Shown here: one piece after another, positions 24,513-33,770 of the stretch
Numbering within the stretch: position 1 is the first letter of the stretch
Layout of the letters: each line of letters starts with the position of its first letter
Assembly (NCBI GenBank): GCA_024401305.1
Contig: JAKSLI010000004.1
Coordinates: 21,326 to 85,325, forward strand
DNA from: Bacteroidaceae bacterium
GTDB lineage: Bacteria; Bacteroidota; Bacteroidia; Bacteroidales; Bacteroidaceae
Length of the DNA stretch: 64,000 nucleotides
Direction of reading: 5' to 3'
The notes under the pieces: model-generated
Seen by the model: only the letters and a program-made list of their open reading frames with translations
Database searches by the model: none
What the model was told of the DNA's origin: nothing
Position numbers and translations under genes: made by a program

Positions 24513-24728
24513 ATGAAAAAGACATATAAAACACCACGCACAAAGTCAATCAATCTTGAAAGCGAAGCACTTCTGCAAGCTGCTTCAAAAACCTTCTTTA
24601 GAGGGTTTAAGATAAATGAAACCGAAATTAAAGATCATGAGATTTCAGACACTAAGTATGACATTTCAACAGAACTAAGCAACGAACAAGTTTGGGAGAA
24701 TGTTCAAAAGCCTGACAATATGTACTAA
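24513..24728 (+). CDS. Small MKK-x-Y-x-x-P protein (71 aa)
   Basis: A 71-residue protein starting MKKTYKTPRTKSINLESEAL then LQAASKTFF, with a charged C-terminal half and no signal peptide. It begins 15 bp after a tagged secreted protein and is probably co-transcribed with it. Its start and position mirror those of the 49-residue protein at 12389-12538. The LxSEALLQAAS stretch after a Pro recalls the leader-like beginnings of many short hypothetical proteins in Bacteroidales. I know no function. Confidence 0.75.
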   Translation: MKKTYKTPRTKSINLESEALLQAASKTFFRGFKINETEIKDHEISDTKYDISTELSNEQVWENVQKPDNMY

Positions 24729-24775
24729 AAATAGTAGGGAAGGTTCTCCTATCCGCTTATAACCCTATAATAACT

Positions 24776-24813
24776 TCAGCCTCACTCATCACATTAGCGG
24801 TGAGTGAGGCTGA
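24776..24813 (+). terminator. Terminator after the small MKK-x-Y protein
   Basis: Stem TCAGCCTCACTC/GAGTGAGGCTGA with inner TCAC/GTGA pairs, followed by TTTGTTA. Confidence 0.75.
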
Positions 24814-24814
24814 T

Positions 24815-25112
24815 TTGTTATATGAATATCAGCAGAACTTGTTGCACATCCCTATCACTTTCACCACATAACTCATAGACTTACGCATTAAAAAATGCAT
24901 TTTTTGAGGCGTTTTACCGTGAGTTTTTGGTTGTGTTGCAACCTCTTGACTATCAATACTCTCAGACCTTCTTACGGAGAGGTGGAGAGTTTACAATGAA
25001 AAATTGGTGGTAATTCATGGATTCCACCATAAAGATACATATCGTTAAGGACGTTACCACATGCTGTGAAGCGGTGTCCTACGTTTTTATTTTATTATTA
25101 TTATTTTATAGG
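24815..25112 (+). other. Gene-free stretch with RNA-like structure
   Basis: No open frame of note. It contains a nested hairpin at 25052-25084 (AGGAC-ACC-CACA / TGTG-GGT-GTCCT) and an AAAAAATGCATTTTTT palindrome at 24890-24905. It is followed directly by a strong terminator. No clear TAnnTTTG box was found before it, so a separate transcript is uncertain. Confidence 0.35.
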
Positions 25113-25144
25113 ACTGCTGGCTTGTGAGAGTCGGCAGTTTTTTC
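25113..25144 (+). terminator. Strong plus-strand terminator without an adjacent gene
   Basis: Ten-pair stem ACTGCTGGCT/AGTCGGCAGT (two G-U pairs), loop TGTGAG, then TTTTTTC. The gene to its right is on the other strand. Confidence 0.75.
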
Positions 25145-25163
25145 TTTCTAAACGCGAGTTGCA

Positions 25164-26273
25164 TCAGCTAAGCCATAATGACAAATAGCGGTCGTATATG
25201 GAGAAGCCGGCTGCCGATTTCTCTACTATGCCGTTCTTTACGAGTGCATTGAGGGCGAGTTTGACGCTGCTGACTGCTGTAAGTCGATGCCTCTGCATGA
25301 AGGCAGTCTCGTGTGGTTGGGCAACAGTGTCTTCAGCAGCTAATGCGCGTAGAAGTCGCAGTTGTCCTTTGGCAAGCAAGTCGCAATAGTCTTTATATAC
25401 AGTTTCGCCCTCTTCTTTTATCTCCGCATAGACTTGCATGAGGTTTTCCATGCTAATCTTTTTGGTATTCTTGGAATACAAGCGGTTCATGATGTCTTGT
25501 ATGTAATATGTGAAGCCGTGGGCAAATGTATATACATTATGGAATACCTCTTCTGGCAATTCCTTACCTGATTGGCGCATAAGCTTTGCTGCGAACTCAT
25601 AGTACACGTCTTCCTTCAAAGGAGAAATGGACATGCGAGTGGTGCTTTGATAGAATGGTCTGCGGGGCGAACTGAAAATGTTAGCCATAAGATGCTGCTT
25701 GCTACCGGCAAACACAAAGTGTACATTTGGAGCAAATTGCACAACGGAACGGATTAAGGCTTCTGTTCCCTTCTCTGGGTATTCAAGAATCTGTTGGAAT
25801 TCATCGATGGCTACGAAACATTCATGCCCACTGCTTTTCATGTATTCCATGATTTCCTTGAGTGATGTTTCGCTTTGCTGCGGTTGAATGTCCAGCGATA
25901 CCGTAGGAACTCCAGAATAGGGATCCATACTGAACACTGGGCGACAGCTCTTGAAGAACGTCGTCAACTGCGCCATCAGTTTCTCTCCGAAACTGTCTAT
26001 TTTGCCAAGTATCTCCTTCGCCAATGCCAATACAAAGTCATGCTGGTTCTGTGTGTTATAAATATCAATGTAGAAACATCGGCGACTTTCATCTTCATTA
26101 GTGAGTCGATGGAAAGTATGATGGATTAGGCCTGTTTTTCCTAAACGGCGTGGACTTATGAGAGCAACATTCCTGCCGTTAGTAAGTGCTTCCACGAGTT
26201 TCGCGGTTTCTGCCTCACGATCGCAGAAATATTCAGGACCGCCATAACCTAAAGTGAAGAAAGGATTTGTCAT
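25164..26273 (-). CDS. AAA-family ATPase (archaeal ATPase-like)
   Basis: A 369-residue protein opening NPFFTLGYGGPEYFCDREAE, typical of the Bacteroidetes branch of the archaeal-ATPase (PF01637-like) group. The Walker A site is SPRRLGKTGL near residue 41 and Walker B is FVAIDEF near 155; a sensor-like FAGSKQHLM follows. The C-terminal 70 residues look like a winged helix (LNALVKNGIVEKSAAGFSI). No nuclease or partner gene is attached, and its role is unknown. It has a TACCTTTG promoter with a short tandem repeat in the leader. Confidence 0.85.
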   Translation of the reverse strand: MTNPFFTLGYGGPEYFCDREAETAKLVEALTNGRNVALISPRRLGKTGLIHHTFHRLTNEDESRRCFYIDIYNTQNQHDFVLALAKEILGKIDSFGEKLMAQLTTFFKSCRPVFSMDPYSGVPTVSLDIQPQQSETSLKEIMEYMKSSGHECFVAIDEFQQILEYPEKGTEALIRSVVQFAPNVHFVFAGSKQHLMANIFSSPRRPFYQSTTRMSISPLKEDVYYEFAAKLMRQSGKELPEEVFHNVYTFAHGFTYYIQDIMNRLYSKNTKKISMENLMQVYAEIKEEGETVYKDYCDLLAKGQLRLLRALAAEDTVAQPHETAFMQRHRLTAVSSVKLALNALVKNGIVEKSAAGFSIYDRYLSLWLS

Positions 26274-26280
26274 TGTAGCA

Positions 26281-26328
26281 AAAACATAAAATATGAAACA
26301 TAAAATATGAAATCTGGCTGCAAAGGTA
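26281..26328 (-). promoter_or_regulatory. Promoter and repeat leader of the ATPase gene
   Basis: TACCTTTG box on the minus strand at 26321-26328. Between it and the ATG are two copies of a 16-bp unit (CATAAAATATGAAA). Confidence 0.6.
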
Positions 26329-26409
26329 CGAATAAGTGAGAGAAAAGCAAAGGAAAAGACTCATTTTTTTATGGAAAGATAACTTTTAAGCACAATAGCA
26401 GATGATGAT

Positions 26410-26573
26410 AAACAAAAACAATAAAAACCGCACGAAAGAGAAGATGGCTTGCCATTGATGCTTTGCTCTTGTGATTTTCCTTGTGAGTTTTTGACTCACA
26501 GATAAAATCCCAAGTTCAAACCATTACCCGAAGGGCTTTCTTCTCTTTTATGCAAAAAACAGGAAAAACATTT
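26410..26573. repeat. MITE-like repeat family 2, copy 2
   Basis: Reverse-oriented copy of 21471-21636. It keeps the terminal TTCTTCTCTTTTATGC/GCACGAAAGAGAAGA pair and the core GCCATTGATGC; about 70-75% of positions agree by eye. Confidence 0.8.
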
Positions 26574-26592
26574 CGACTGAAAACTATATCTG

Positions 26593-26655
26593 ATCAATAA
26601 ATTTAACTTATTATACTTATCGTGTGCATCAGTTGTATAAGTATAATTTATTGAT
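26593..26655. repeat. Long AT-rich palindrome
   Basis: Arms ATCAATAAA...TTATACTTAT and ATAAGTATAA...TTTATTGAT with one bulge. To its right is the T-rich repeat copy (26674-26710), and 26704-26827 is bounded by TTTTTATAAGGAA and its complement. No gene was seen in 26329-26868. Confidence 0.7.
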
Positions 26656-26868
26656 AATCTTCAGTTGACTGCGACCTTGTTTTTAGCGAAGCGTTGTTTT
26701 TTGTTTTTATAAGGAAAACCTTTATGGTGCTGGATTAATTATGGATTGGGCGTTGAAAGCTAGCTTTCATAAGAACAATTCATAAGCAATCTAGCAGTGG
26801 CTCTAAAGAGACACTTCCTTATAAAAACGGTTATTAATGTTTTTGTCTTAAATCATCGACAAGAGAAA

Positions 26869-26901
26869 CAAAAAAGAGACACCCGAAGGTGTCTCTTTTT
26901 G
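26869..26901 (-). terminator. Terminator of tRNA-Asn copy 2
   Basis: Perfect stem AGAGACACC/GGTGTCTCT with a four-base loop and a T run on the minus strand. Confidence 0.85.
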
Positions 26902-26975
26902 CGCTCCAGGATGGGCTTGAACCAACGACCCCATGATTAACAGTCATGTGCTCTAACCAACTGAGCTACTGAAGC
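26902..26975 (-). tRNA. tRNA-Asn (GTT), copy 2
   Basis: Identical over all 74 nt to copy 1 at 17726-17799, including the U-U mismatch in the T stem. It lies on the opposite strand, with its own promoter and a terminator of different sequence. Confidence 0.93.
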
Positions 26976-27015
26976 ATTTTTGTTTGCTCGGAGCATTTCT
27001 GCTCGTTTGCGGGTG

Positions 27016-27023
27016 CAAAGGTA
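27016..27023 (-). promoter_or_regulatory. Promoter of tRNA-Asn copy 2
   Basis: TACCTTTG followed by CACCCGCAAACG, the same as before copy 1. Confidence 0.65.
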
Positions 27024-27148
27024 TAATGTTTTTGGAAAATGACAAAATTATTTGGCGAAAATTTATAAAAAAATCTTAAAAAAGTGCCTTTATGGCGAAA
27101 TTCAACAAGAATGTAGTGCAAAAAGATTGGAAAGAATATAACTTTTCG

Positions 27149-27156
27149 TAATTTTG
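27149..27156 (+). promoter_or_regulatory. Promoter of the S41 peptidase gene
   Basis: TAATTTTG followed by CA, with a TTG 19 bp upstream; leader of about 20 nt. Confidence 0.65.
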
Positions 27157-27176
27157 CATCGTAAATATCCTACGGA

Positions 27177-28793
27177 ATGAAAAGAATCAAATATACATTA
27201 TTGTTGTTGCTGTTCTGTATAGCGTCTGGAACAGTCAGTGCCCAGGATTATTATAAGATGGGCGAGCAGGTGTCGTTGTTCAATGAGGTTTGCCGCAGAC
27301 TTCAGGCGTTGTATGTTGATACGCTGAACCCTGAGCAGATGATATCGGATGCTGTGAGAGGCATGACTGCAAGAATGGACCCTTACACAGAGTTTTATTC
27401 TGCAAAAGACAAGGAGAAGCTCAACCAGATGCTTACCGGCAGATACGCTGGTATTGGCGCTGTGATAAAATATTGCCAGGACAAGAAGCAGGTCGTTGTG
27501 GATTATTCTTTCTATGACGATACTCCTGCCATGAAGGCTGGTTTCGAGATGGGCGATGAAATCCTTGCCATTGATGACACTTCAATGGTTGGAAAGAACA
27601 CCACTTATGTGAGCAGTCATCTTCGCGGTGAGGCTGGCACGCAGTTGAAAGTGAAACTCAAGAAGCGTTCTACAGGTAAGACTGTTACCAAGACAATCAT
27701 CCGTGAGACCATCAAAACGCCAGAGATTCCTTGCGCGTTTATATATAATGTAGATGGCGTTAAGATTGGCGTTATCCAGTTGACAGATTTTATCCAAGGC
27801 TGCTACGACCATTTCAAGGAAGCTTTCCTCGACCTGAAGCGCAAGGGAATGCAGAAGCTTGTGATTGACATCCGCGGCAATGGCGGAGGTAGTGTTCAGG
27901 AAGCCGTTGACATCGTAAACATGTTCATCCCTCGTGGCGAACTTGTGGTGCAGACTCGTGGCAAGAACTCACAGCTCGACCGCCAGTATAAGGCTGCAAA
28001 GGATCCTACGGACTTGCAGATTCCGCTCTTGGTGCTCGTGGATGACGATAGCGCTTCTGCTTCGGAAATCCTTGCCGGTTGCTTCCAGGACCTGGATCGC
28101 GCAAAGATTGCCGGCGTGAAGACATACGGTAAAGGTATCACACAGCAGACAATGCCGCTCCAGAACGATGCTGAGCTGAAGGTAACTGTCAGTCGTTATT
28201 ACCTGCCAAGCGGTCGTTGCATTCAGGCTCGCAACTACAAGAAGGGTAGGGAAGAGACTGTCGCCGATAGCCTCAAGCACACTTTCTACACTCGCGCAGG
28301 CAAGGCTGTTGTTGATGGAAGCGGCATCGAGCCAGACCTTGAACTGAAGGCAGACACCATGCCTCGCATCGTATATTACTTGAGCAGCGCAGATTCTACG
28401 GAACTTGTTCACAACTTTGTGTGTGATTATCTCAACAAGAATAAGGATATTGCCGAGGTTGAGACATTTGCTCTCTCCGACAATGACTACGCAGACTTCA
28501 AGAAGCGCGTCATTGCTGCCGACTTCAACTACGATCCGTTTACTGAGAAAGTCCTTAAGCAATTGAAGGAAGTTGCTGAGGTGGAAGGTTATTACGAAGA
28601 AAGCAAGCCTGAGTTCGAGGCACTCGAGAAGAAACTCAAGCATAATGTGGAACATGACCTTGAGTTCAGCAAGTCGCAGATAAAGGCATTGCTTGAATAC
28701 TATATCATGATAGGTCGTCACGGCTATTCACAAGGTGTACAAAGCAACTATAAATACGACAGCGTATTCCTTAAAGCCGTAAAGGACTTCTAG
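27177..28793 (+). CDS. S41 family C-terminal processing peptidase
   Basis: A 538-residue periplasmic serine protease with signal peptide ending VSAQ. The order is an N-terminal helical part, a PDZ domain (YAGIGAVI to about residue 180), and the tail-specific protease core: DIRGNGGGSVQEAVDI, catalytic Ser in DDSASASEIL near residue 292 and Lys in KTYGKGI near 317. A C-terminal helical extension of about 150 residues follows. It should trim C-termini of exported proteins. It is followed by a tandem repeat and miaA. Confidence 0.93.
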   Translation: MKRIKYTLLLLLFCIASGTVSAQDYYKMGEQVSLFNEVCRRLQALYVDTLNPEQMISDAVRGMTARMDPYTEFYSAKDKEKLNQMLTGRYAGIGAVIKYCQDKKQVVVDYSFYDDTPAMKAGFEMGDEILAIDDTSMVGKNTTYVSSHLRGEAGTQLKVKLKKRSTGKTVTKTIIRETIKTPEIPCAFIYNVDGVKIGVIQLTDFIQGCYDHFKEAFLDLKRKGMQKLVIDIRGNGGGSVQEAVDIVNMFIPRGELVVQTRGKNSQLDRQYKAAKDPTDLQIPLLVLVDDDSASASEILAGCFQDLDRAKIAGVKTYGKGITQQTMPLQNDAELKVTVSRYYLPSGRCIQARNYKKGREETVADSLKHTFYTRAGKAVVDGSGIEPDLELKADTMPRIVYYLSSADSTELVHNFVCDYLNKNKDIAEVETFALSDNDYADFKKRVIAADFNYDPFTEKVLKQLKEVAEVEGYYEESKPEFEALEKKLKHNVEHDLEFSKSQIKALLEYYIMIGRHGYSQGVQSNYKYDSVFLKAVKDF

Positions 28794-28802
28794 CGTCACC
28801 CC

Positions 28803-28848
28803 TCATTACTCAATACTCATTACTCAATACTCATTACTCAATACTCAT
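28803..28848. repeat. ATTACTCAATACTC tandem repeat before miaA
   Basis: Three 14-bp units that end 2 bp before the TTG start codon of miaA. Confidence 0.85.
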
Positions 28849-28850
28849 AA

Positions 28851-29753
28851 TTGAAAGTCCTCATTGTAATATTAGGTCCTACCGGCGTTGGTAAATCGGC
28901 ACTTTGCTTGGAAGTGGCGAAACACCTTGGCGTGTCCATAATCAACTGCGATTCACGACAGATGTACCGTGAGTTGCCTGTTGGTACGGCTGCACCACCG
29001 CCAGAAGATTTGAAGGAAGTGAAGCATCATTTCGTGGGCAATCTTTCAATTCACGACTATTACAGTGCTTCGAGATATGAGCAGGAAGTGTTGGAACTGA
29101 TGGAATCAGACGACTCCAAGGTTCATCTTCTTTCGGGAGGTTCCATGATGTACATTGATGCTGTGTGCAACGGCATAGACGACATTCCTACAGTTCGTGA
29201 GGATATCCGCAAGGAACTCCTCGACCGCTATGCTGCAGAAGGCATCGACAGAATGCGAGAGGAACTGAAACTCCTTGACCCTGAGTATTATGCAATTGTT
29301 GACCTGAAGAATCCGAAGCGCATAATCCATGCACTTGAAATCTGCTATCAGACAGGCAAGACTTACACCTCTTTCCGCACTAACACAAAGAAAGAGCGCC
29401 CGTTCAAGGTCGTGAAGGTTGGCCTGAACCGTGACCGTGAGGAACTTTACGACCGCATAAACCGCCGTGTGCTCCAGATGATAAAAGACGGAATGATAGA
29501 GGAGGCTCGGAGTGTATATGAGTATCGCGGACTCAATTCGCTCAACACCGTGGGCTACAAGGAACTTTTCCAGTATTTCGACGGTGAACTGACCCTTGAC
29601 GAAGCGATAGAGAAAATCCAGAATAATACGAGAAAATACGCGAGGAAACAGCTTACATGGTTCCGCCGCGATGAAAATATAAAGTGGTTTAATCCAGAAG
29701 ACAAAGATGAAGTTGTTGCGTATATTGATATGGCCATTCAAGGCTCTATATAG
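28851..29753 (+). CDS. miaA: tRNA dimethylallyltransferase
   Basis: A 300-residue enzyme that transfers the dimethylallyl group to A37 of tRNAs reading UNN codons. P-loop GPTGVGKS near residue 9, then the conserved [18 protein letters not shown] and a typical [12 protein letters not shown]. The start is TTG at 28851: the P-loop spacing needs this start and no ATG lies in frame just upstream, where a simple tandem repeat abuts the codon. The 3' end overlaps the next gene by 47 bp. Confidence 0.93.
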   Translation: MKVLIVILGPTGVGKSALCLEVAKHLGVSIINCDSRQMYRELPVGTAAPPPEDLKEVKHHFVGNLSIHDYYSASRYEQEVLELMESDDSKVHLLSGGSMMYIDAVCNGIDDIPTVREDIRKELLDRYAAEGIDRMREELKLLDPEYYAIVDLKNPKRIIHALEICYQTGKTYTSFRTNTKKERPFKVVKVGLNRDREELYDRINRRVLQMIKDGMIEEARSVYEYRGLNSLNTVGYKELFQYFDGELTLDEAIEKIQNNTRKYARKQLTWFRRDENIKWFNPEDKDEVVAYIDMAIQGSI

Positions 29754-32172
29754 AATCATTGTCTGGTATGTGAACCTTTTCCGAGGCAGAGCGTGGTACA
29801 CTAAGACTATCCTGTCTATAGTGTCTTTCCTGATGCTCATAATTATTTACTTCGGAATGGTTGACATCAATTTCCTTGGACTGTTCGGAAGTTCGCCAGG
29901 TTTCATTGAATTGCGTAATCCTGAAAGACATATTGCTTCGGAAATCTACAGCGCTGATGGCGAACTCCTTGGCAAACTTTACAGCGAAAACCGCTCTCCC
30001 GTTGCTTTTAGCGCCGTGAATGTCAAGTTTTGGGAAGCTCTAATCGATACTGAAGACGAACGCTTCTTCCTGCATACGGGCGTTGATTTTGAGGGAGTTA
30101 TGGGCGCTTTCAAGGATGCTCTTCTGCGCCAGAAACCACGAGGCGCATCCACTCTTACCCAGCAGTTGGCAAAGAATCTTTTCCGCACTCGTTCTCGCCA
30201 TAACACGGGCTTGCTTTGCAATGTGCCAGGAATAGGCATGCTTATCAACAAGACGAAGGAATGGATCGTAGCTTGGAAACTGGAAGCGCTCTATTCAAAG
30301 AATGACATCCTGATAATGTATGCCAACACCGTGGAGTTTGGCGGTAATATCTTTGGTATAAAGACTGCTGCGAGAACTTATTTTGACAAGACTCCGAAAG
30401 AGCTTAATGTAGAGGAAAGTGCTGTTCTTGTCGGCATGTTGAAAGCACCTACAACCTACAATCCGCGTACAAACCCAGAGCAATCAAAGTCGCGTCGCAA
30501 TGTTGTGATGAAGTTGATGACGCAGCACGGCGACCTTTCACCTGAAGAATATGCACGACTCAGCGAACAGCCTATAAAACTCTCGCTCAACATTGAGCAG
30601 AAACTTGCTGGAAAGGCACCTTATTTCCGTGAGGCTGTAGCGAAGGAACTTGAGGAATTCTGCAACAACGAAGGCATCGACCTCTACAATGATGGCTTGA
30701 AGATCTACACTACTCTCGATTCGAAGATGCAGGAGTATGCTGAGAAAGCCGTTGATGCTCAGATGCAAAGAATCCAGACATCGTTCAATGACCATTGGGG
30801 AAATGAGATTCCATGGCGTGATGAGCACGGACAAATAGAACCTAATTTCATTGAGAAGATTGCGAAAAGCCTGCCTGTCTATGAGCAGTTGAATGCGAGA
30901 TTCAGCGGAAACACAGATTCCATCTTCCATTATCTTCGCCAGAAACATACAGTAAAGCTCTTCTCATATACTGCAAGAAACCATGAGATAGAACGCGAGA
31001 TGTCAACGCTCGATTCTATCGCTTACATGGTGAAGTTCATGCACTGCAGTTTCGTGGCAATGGAACCTGAGAGCGGACATGTGAAAGCGTATGTCGGCGA
31101 TGTGGATTTCAACACATGGCAGTATGATAAGGCTAGGGCTATGCGTCAGCCTGGATCGACATTCAAGCTCTTTGTATATACGGAAGCAATGAACCAAGGT
31201 CTTACTCCTTGCGACCGCAGAAAGGACGAATATTTTGCTTCAACAACTTGGGACCAGAATCAGCATAAGCAGGTGGTCTGGGCTCCGGGCAATGCCAATG
31301 GCAAGTTCTCTGGCGATTCGTTGACCCTAAAGAATGCGTTCGCTCGAAGTGTGAACTCCGTCGCTGTCAGATTGGGACAGGAACTTGGAGTAGAACGCAT
31401 AGCGGAAACTGCCCACGACATGGGTATTCAAAGTGAACTTGTTGCTACTCCGGCACTTGCCCTTGGTGCGTCGGATGTCAATTTGTATGAGATGGTGAGC
31501 GCTTATTCTACGATTGCCAACAATGGTTATCATGCAAAGCCTGTTATGGTTACCAAGGTCGTAGATGCTGTGGGCAATGTCATATACCAGGCAAACGGAG
31601 CTGCCACGAAAGCCATTCCTGCTGTTTCTGCCTTCTTCATGCAGCAGTTGCTGAAAGGCGGTCTGAGGGAAAAAGGCGGAACTTCCGTTCCAATGCTTGA
31701 TTACATAGGTGCTTATACTGACACGGATTTCGGTGGCAAGACAGGTACTACGAATAATAACTCCGATGGTTGGTATATGTGCGTTACTCCAAAGCTCGTC
31801 TGCGGAGCATGGGTTGGCGGTGAATATCGAAGTATTCATTTCAGAACCGGTGCTTTGGGTGCAGGTGGAAAAACGGCTTTGCCTATTTGCGGCATGTTCA
31901 TGCGTTCTGTCATGGGCGATTCAAAATTCCGCAACTATCATGGTCACTTCGAGATTCCTGATGAGTTTGATCTTGAGGACTACATGTTCACTTGCGAGAA
32001 TCTGCCTGGTGCGAACATGAACGACAGTCTTAGCTACGAGCCAGCAGACACTATTGGCTACGAAGAGTACATAAACAGCTACGATCAAGACGCTCTGCTC
32101 GACGACGAAGATTACGACCTGGACCGCGAACTGCGCGATAAGTATCATAATGATAGTCCACAGGATTATTAA
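29707..32172 (+). CDS. Penicillin-binding protein 1A (bifunctional transglycosylase/transpeptidase)
   Basis: An 821-residue cell-wall synthase. One membrane segment at about 38-60 is followed by the GT51 domain ([37 protein letters not shown]) and, from about residue 460, the transpeptidase domain with SxxK in PGSTFK near 484, SVN in ARSVNSVAV and KTG in GGKTGTTNN near 677. The C-terminal 60 residues are acidic. The start overlaps miaA by 47 bp, and the next gene begins directly after its stop, so miaA, this gene and the ttcA-like gene form one operon. Confidence 0.95.
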   Translation: MKLLRILIWPFKALYRIIVWYVNLFRGRAWYTKTILSIVSFLMLIIIYFGMVDINFLGLFGSSPGFIELRNPERHIASEIYSADGELLGKLYSENRSPVAFSAVNVKFWEALIDTEDERFFLHTGVDFEGVMGAFKDALLRQKPRGASTLTQQLAKNLFRTRSRHNTGLLCNVPGIGMLINKTKEWIVAWKLEALYSKNDILIMYANTVEFGGNIFGIKTAARTYFDKTPKELNVEESAVLVGMLKAPTTYNPRTNPEQSKSRRNVVMKLMTQHGDLSPEEYARLSEQPIKLSLNIEQKLAGKAPYFREAVAKELEEFCNNEGIDLYNDGLKIYTTLDSKMQEYAEKAVDAQMQRIQTSFNDHWGNEIPWRDEHGQIEPNFIEKIAKSLPVYEQLNARFSGNTDSIFHYLRQKHTVKLFSYTARNHEIEREMSTLDSIAYMVKFMHCSFVAMEPESGHVKAYVGDVDFNTWQYDKARAMRQPGSTFKLFVYTEAMNQGLTPCDRRKDEYFASTTWDQNQHKQVVWAPGNANGKFSGDSLTLKNAFARSVNSVAVRLGQELGVERIAETAHDMGIQSELVATPALALGASDVNLYEMVSAYSTIANNGYHAKPVMVTKVVDAVGNVIYQANGAATKAIPAVSAFFMQQLLKGGLREKGGTSVPMLDYIGAYTDTDFGGKTGTTNNNSDGWYMCVTPKLVCGAWVGGEYRSIHFRTGALGAGGKTALPICGMFMRSVMGDSKFRNYHGHFEIPDEFDLEDYMFTCENLPGANMNDSLSYEPADTIGYEEYINSYDQDALLDDEDYDLDRELRDKYHNDSPQDY

Positions 32173-32955
32173 ATGATAAACACGATGAAACTTACTGAGG
32201 AACAGAAACTTGAGAAGAAGCTTTATTCGAACTTGAACAAAGCAATGCGTGATTACAACCTTATCTCCGATGGGGATAAGGTCTTGGTTGGCTTGTCTGG
32301 CGGAAAAGATTCCTTGGCTCTTGTGAAGCTCCTCGGTCAACGCGCAAGAATCACTCGCCCGCAGTTTGATGTTTATGCATTGCATGTGAGAATGAGCGAG
32401 ATTTCGTACGAAACGGACACTACCTATCTTGAAGAATTCTGCAAGGAAAATGGAGTGAAATTCGTGTGCGATACGGTAAGCATAAATTCCACAGGGAAAG
32501 AACAATCGAATGAAGAAGGCAAGGAACTCTCGAAAAGAAAGCAGAAAACACCTTGCTTCCTATGCTCTTGGAACAGGAGAAAAGCTTTGTTCATGAAAGC
32601 GCAGGAACTTGGCTGCAACAAGATTGCACTTGGACATCATCGCGATGATATTGTTCACACCACGATGCTAAACCTCTTCTTCCAAGGTCAGTTTGCAACG
32701 ATGCCAGCCTTGCTGAAGATGCGAAAGATGCCGATAACGATTATCCGTCCGTTGTGTCTGATGGATGAAGCTGACATTGCAGCCTACGCCGCTGACAATA
32801 GTTTCCAGAAGCAAGTGAAACTTTGTCCACATGAACACGAGAGCAACAGAACAACAATGGCGGAGATTTTCCGTCAGATAGAAAGCATCAATCCAGAAGC
32901 GCGTTTCAATGTCATGCACGCCCTGAATGCAGAAGGAAAAATGGTGGAGGGATAA
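32173..32955 (+). CDS. ttcA: TtcA-like tRNA 2-thiocytidine synthetase
   Basis: A 260-residue PP-loop ATPase that should thiolate C32 of tRNA. P-loop VGLSGGKDSLALV near residue 40, paired cysteines in CFLCSWNRR near 132 for the Fe-S cluster, and LGHHRDDI. The ATG directly abuts the upstream stop codon; a second ATG at 32185 is also possible. It ends the miaA-PBP1A operon and is followed by TTTAGTG repeats. Confidence 0.85.
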   Translation: MINTMKLTEEQKLEKKLYSNLNKAMRDYNLISDGDKVLVGLSGGKDSLALVKLLGQRARITRPQFDVYALHVRMSEISYETDTTYLEEFCKENGVKFVCDTVSINSTGKEQSNEEGKELSKRKQKTPCFLCSWNRRKALFMKAQELGCNKIALGHHRDDIVHTTMLNLFFQGQFATMPALLKMRKMPITIIRPLCLMDEADIAAYAADNSFQKQVKLCPHEHESNRTTMAEIFRQIESINPEARFNVMHALNAEGKMVEG

Positions 32956-32957
32956 AT

Positions 32958-33062
32958 GTTTAAAAGTTTAATGTTTAAAGTTTAATGTTTATCGTTGATG
33001 GTTTAGTGTTTAGTGCTTAGTGTTTAGTGTTTAGTGTTTAGTGCTTAGTGTTTAGTGTTTGT
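32958..33062. repeat. TTTAGTG heptamer array
   Basis: GTTTAATGTTTAAAG units grade into nine TTTAGTG(T/C) units. Same family as 17478-17622. It fills the gap between two convergent genes. Confidence 0.85.
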
Positions 33063-33065
33063 TCT

Positions 33066-33770
33066 TTACGGATTCCTTAAGTTTATCCTTTTGTAATAAT
33101 ATTTGAGAGAGTTCTTTGGAACGCCTGCCTTAACAAGTCTGTCAAGGTTGCGCTTTGCGTCTTCTTTCTTTTTCTGTTTAAGTTGCAAGTCGATGGCTTG
33201 AAGAATATAGTCTTTCTTTGAGGAATCGAGTTGGTAAGCCTGCATATAGTCGAACTCGGCAAGTGCGAGATGTCCTAACTGCTCCTCGATGTTTGCACGG
33301 ATTACCCAAGCATTTATGCTGTCAGGATATTGCTCCACGAGAAGGTTTGCGTCATCAAGAGCCTCTGTGAAATGGCTGTCTTTCTGGTTTAGAATGGCAC
33401 GACCCGAAAGAGCGTGGAAGTTCTCAGGATCTGTCCTTAGAAGTTCGTCGTAATCAGCGCGAGCCAATCCGTAGTGATACATTCTTTCATTGGCGTATGC
33501 GCGGAAATAAAGGGCGCGATAGCTGCTAGGAGACAAACGAAGAATGTTGCTATAGATGTCCTTTGCTGCCTGCCATTTGCTGTCATCCATATACTCAGCA
33601 GCCTTCTCGAAACGCTGCTCAATGGTCAAACCGGCATAAGGATCATCAATTACTGTTTCCTGATTTGCTGAGTTTTGTTCTGGAGAAGATACAGAAACTC
33701 CTTCCTCCTTCTGCTGTGAGAAAGCGGAAAGAGAAAGGAGAAGTGATATTGATAATAGTATATTACGCAT
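33066..33770 (-). CDS. Secreted tetratricopeptide repeat protein
   Basis: A 234-residue periplasmic protein with signal peptide [19 protein letters not shown]. About four TPR units span residues 50-210 ([68 protein letters not shown]). It serves protein contacts; the partner is unknown. Its start overlaps the leuB stop by 8 bp, so it is translated from the leuB transcript, an unexpected pairing. Confidence 0.85.
   Translation of the reverse strand: MRNILLSISLLLSLSAFSQQKEEGVSVSSPEQNSANQETVIDDPYAGLTIEQRFEKAAEYMDDSKWQAAKDIYSNILRLSPSSYRALYFRAYANERMYHYGLARADYDELLRTDPENFHALSGRAILNQKDSHFTEALDDANLLVEQYPDSINAWVIRANIEEQLGHLALAEFDYMQAYQLDSSKKDYILQAIDLQLKQKKKEDAKRNLDRLVKAGVPKNSLKYYYKRINLRNP

Noticed and set aside
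25164-26273. The AAA ATPase as an anti-phage defence gene
   Set aside because: No nuclease, methylase or other effector is linked to it, and this ATPase group is widespread without a known defence role.
27969-28721. A 250-codon minus-strand frame inside the S41 peptidase gene
   Set aside because: The S41 motifs are on the plus strand; the frame has no recognisable domain and its composition is that of an antisense shadow.
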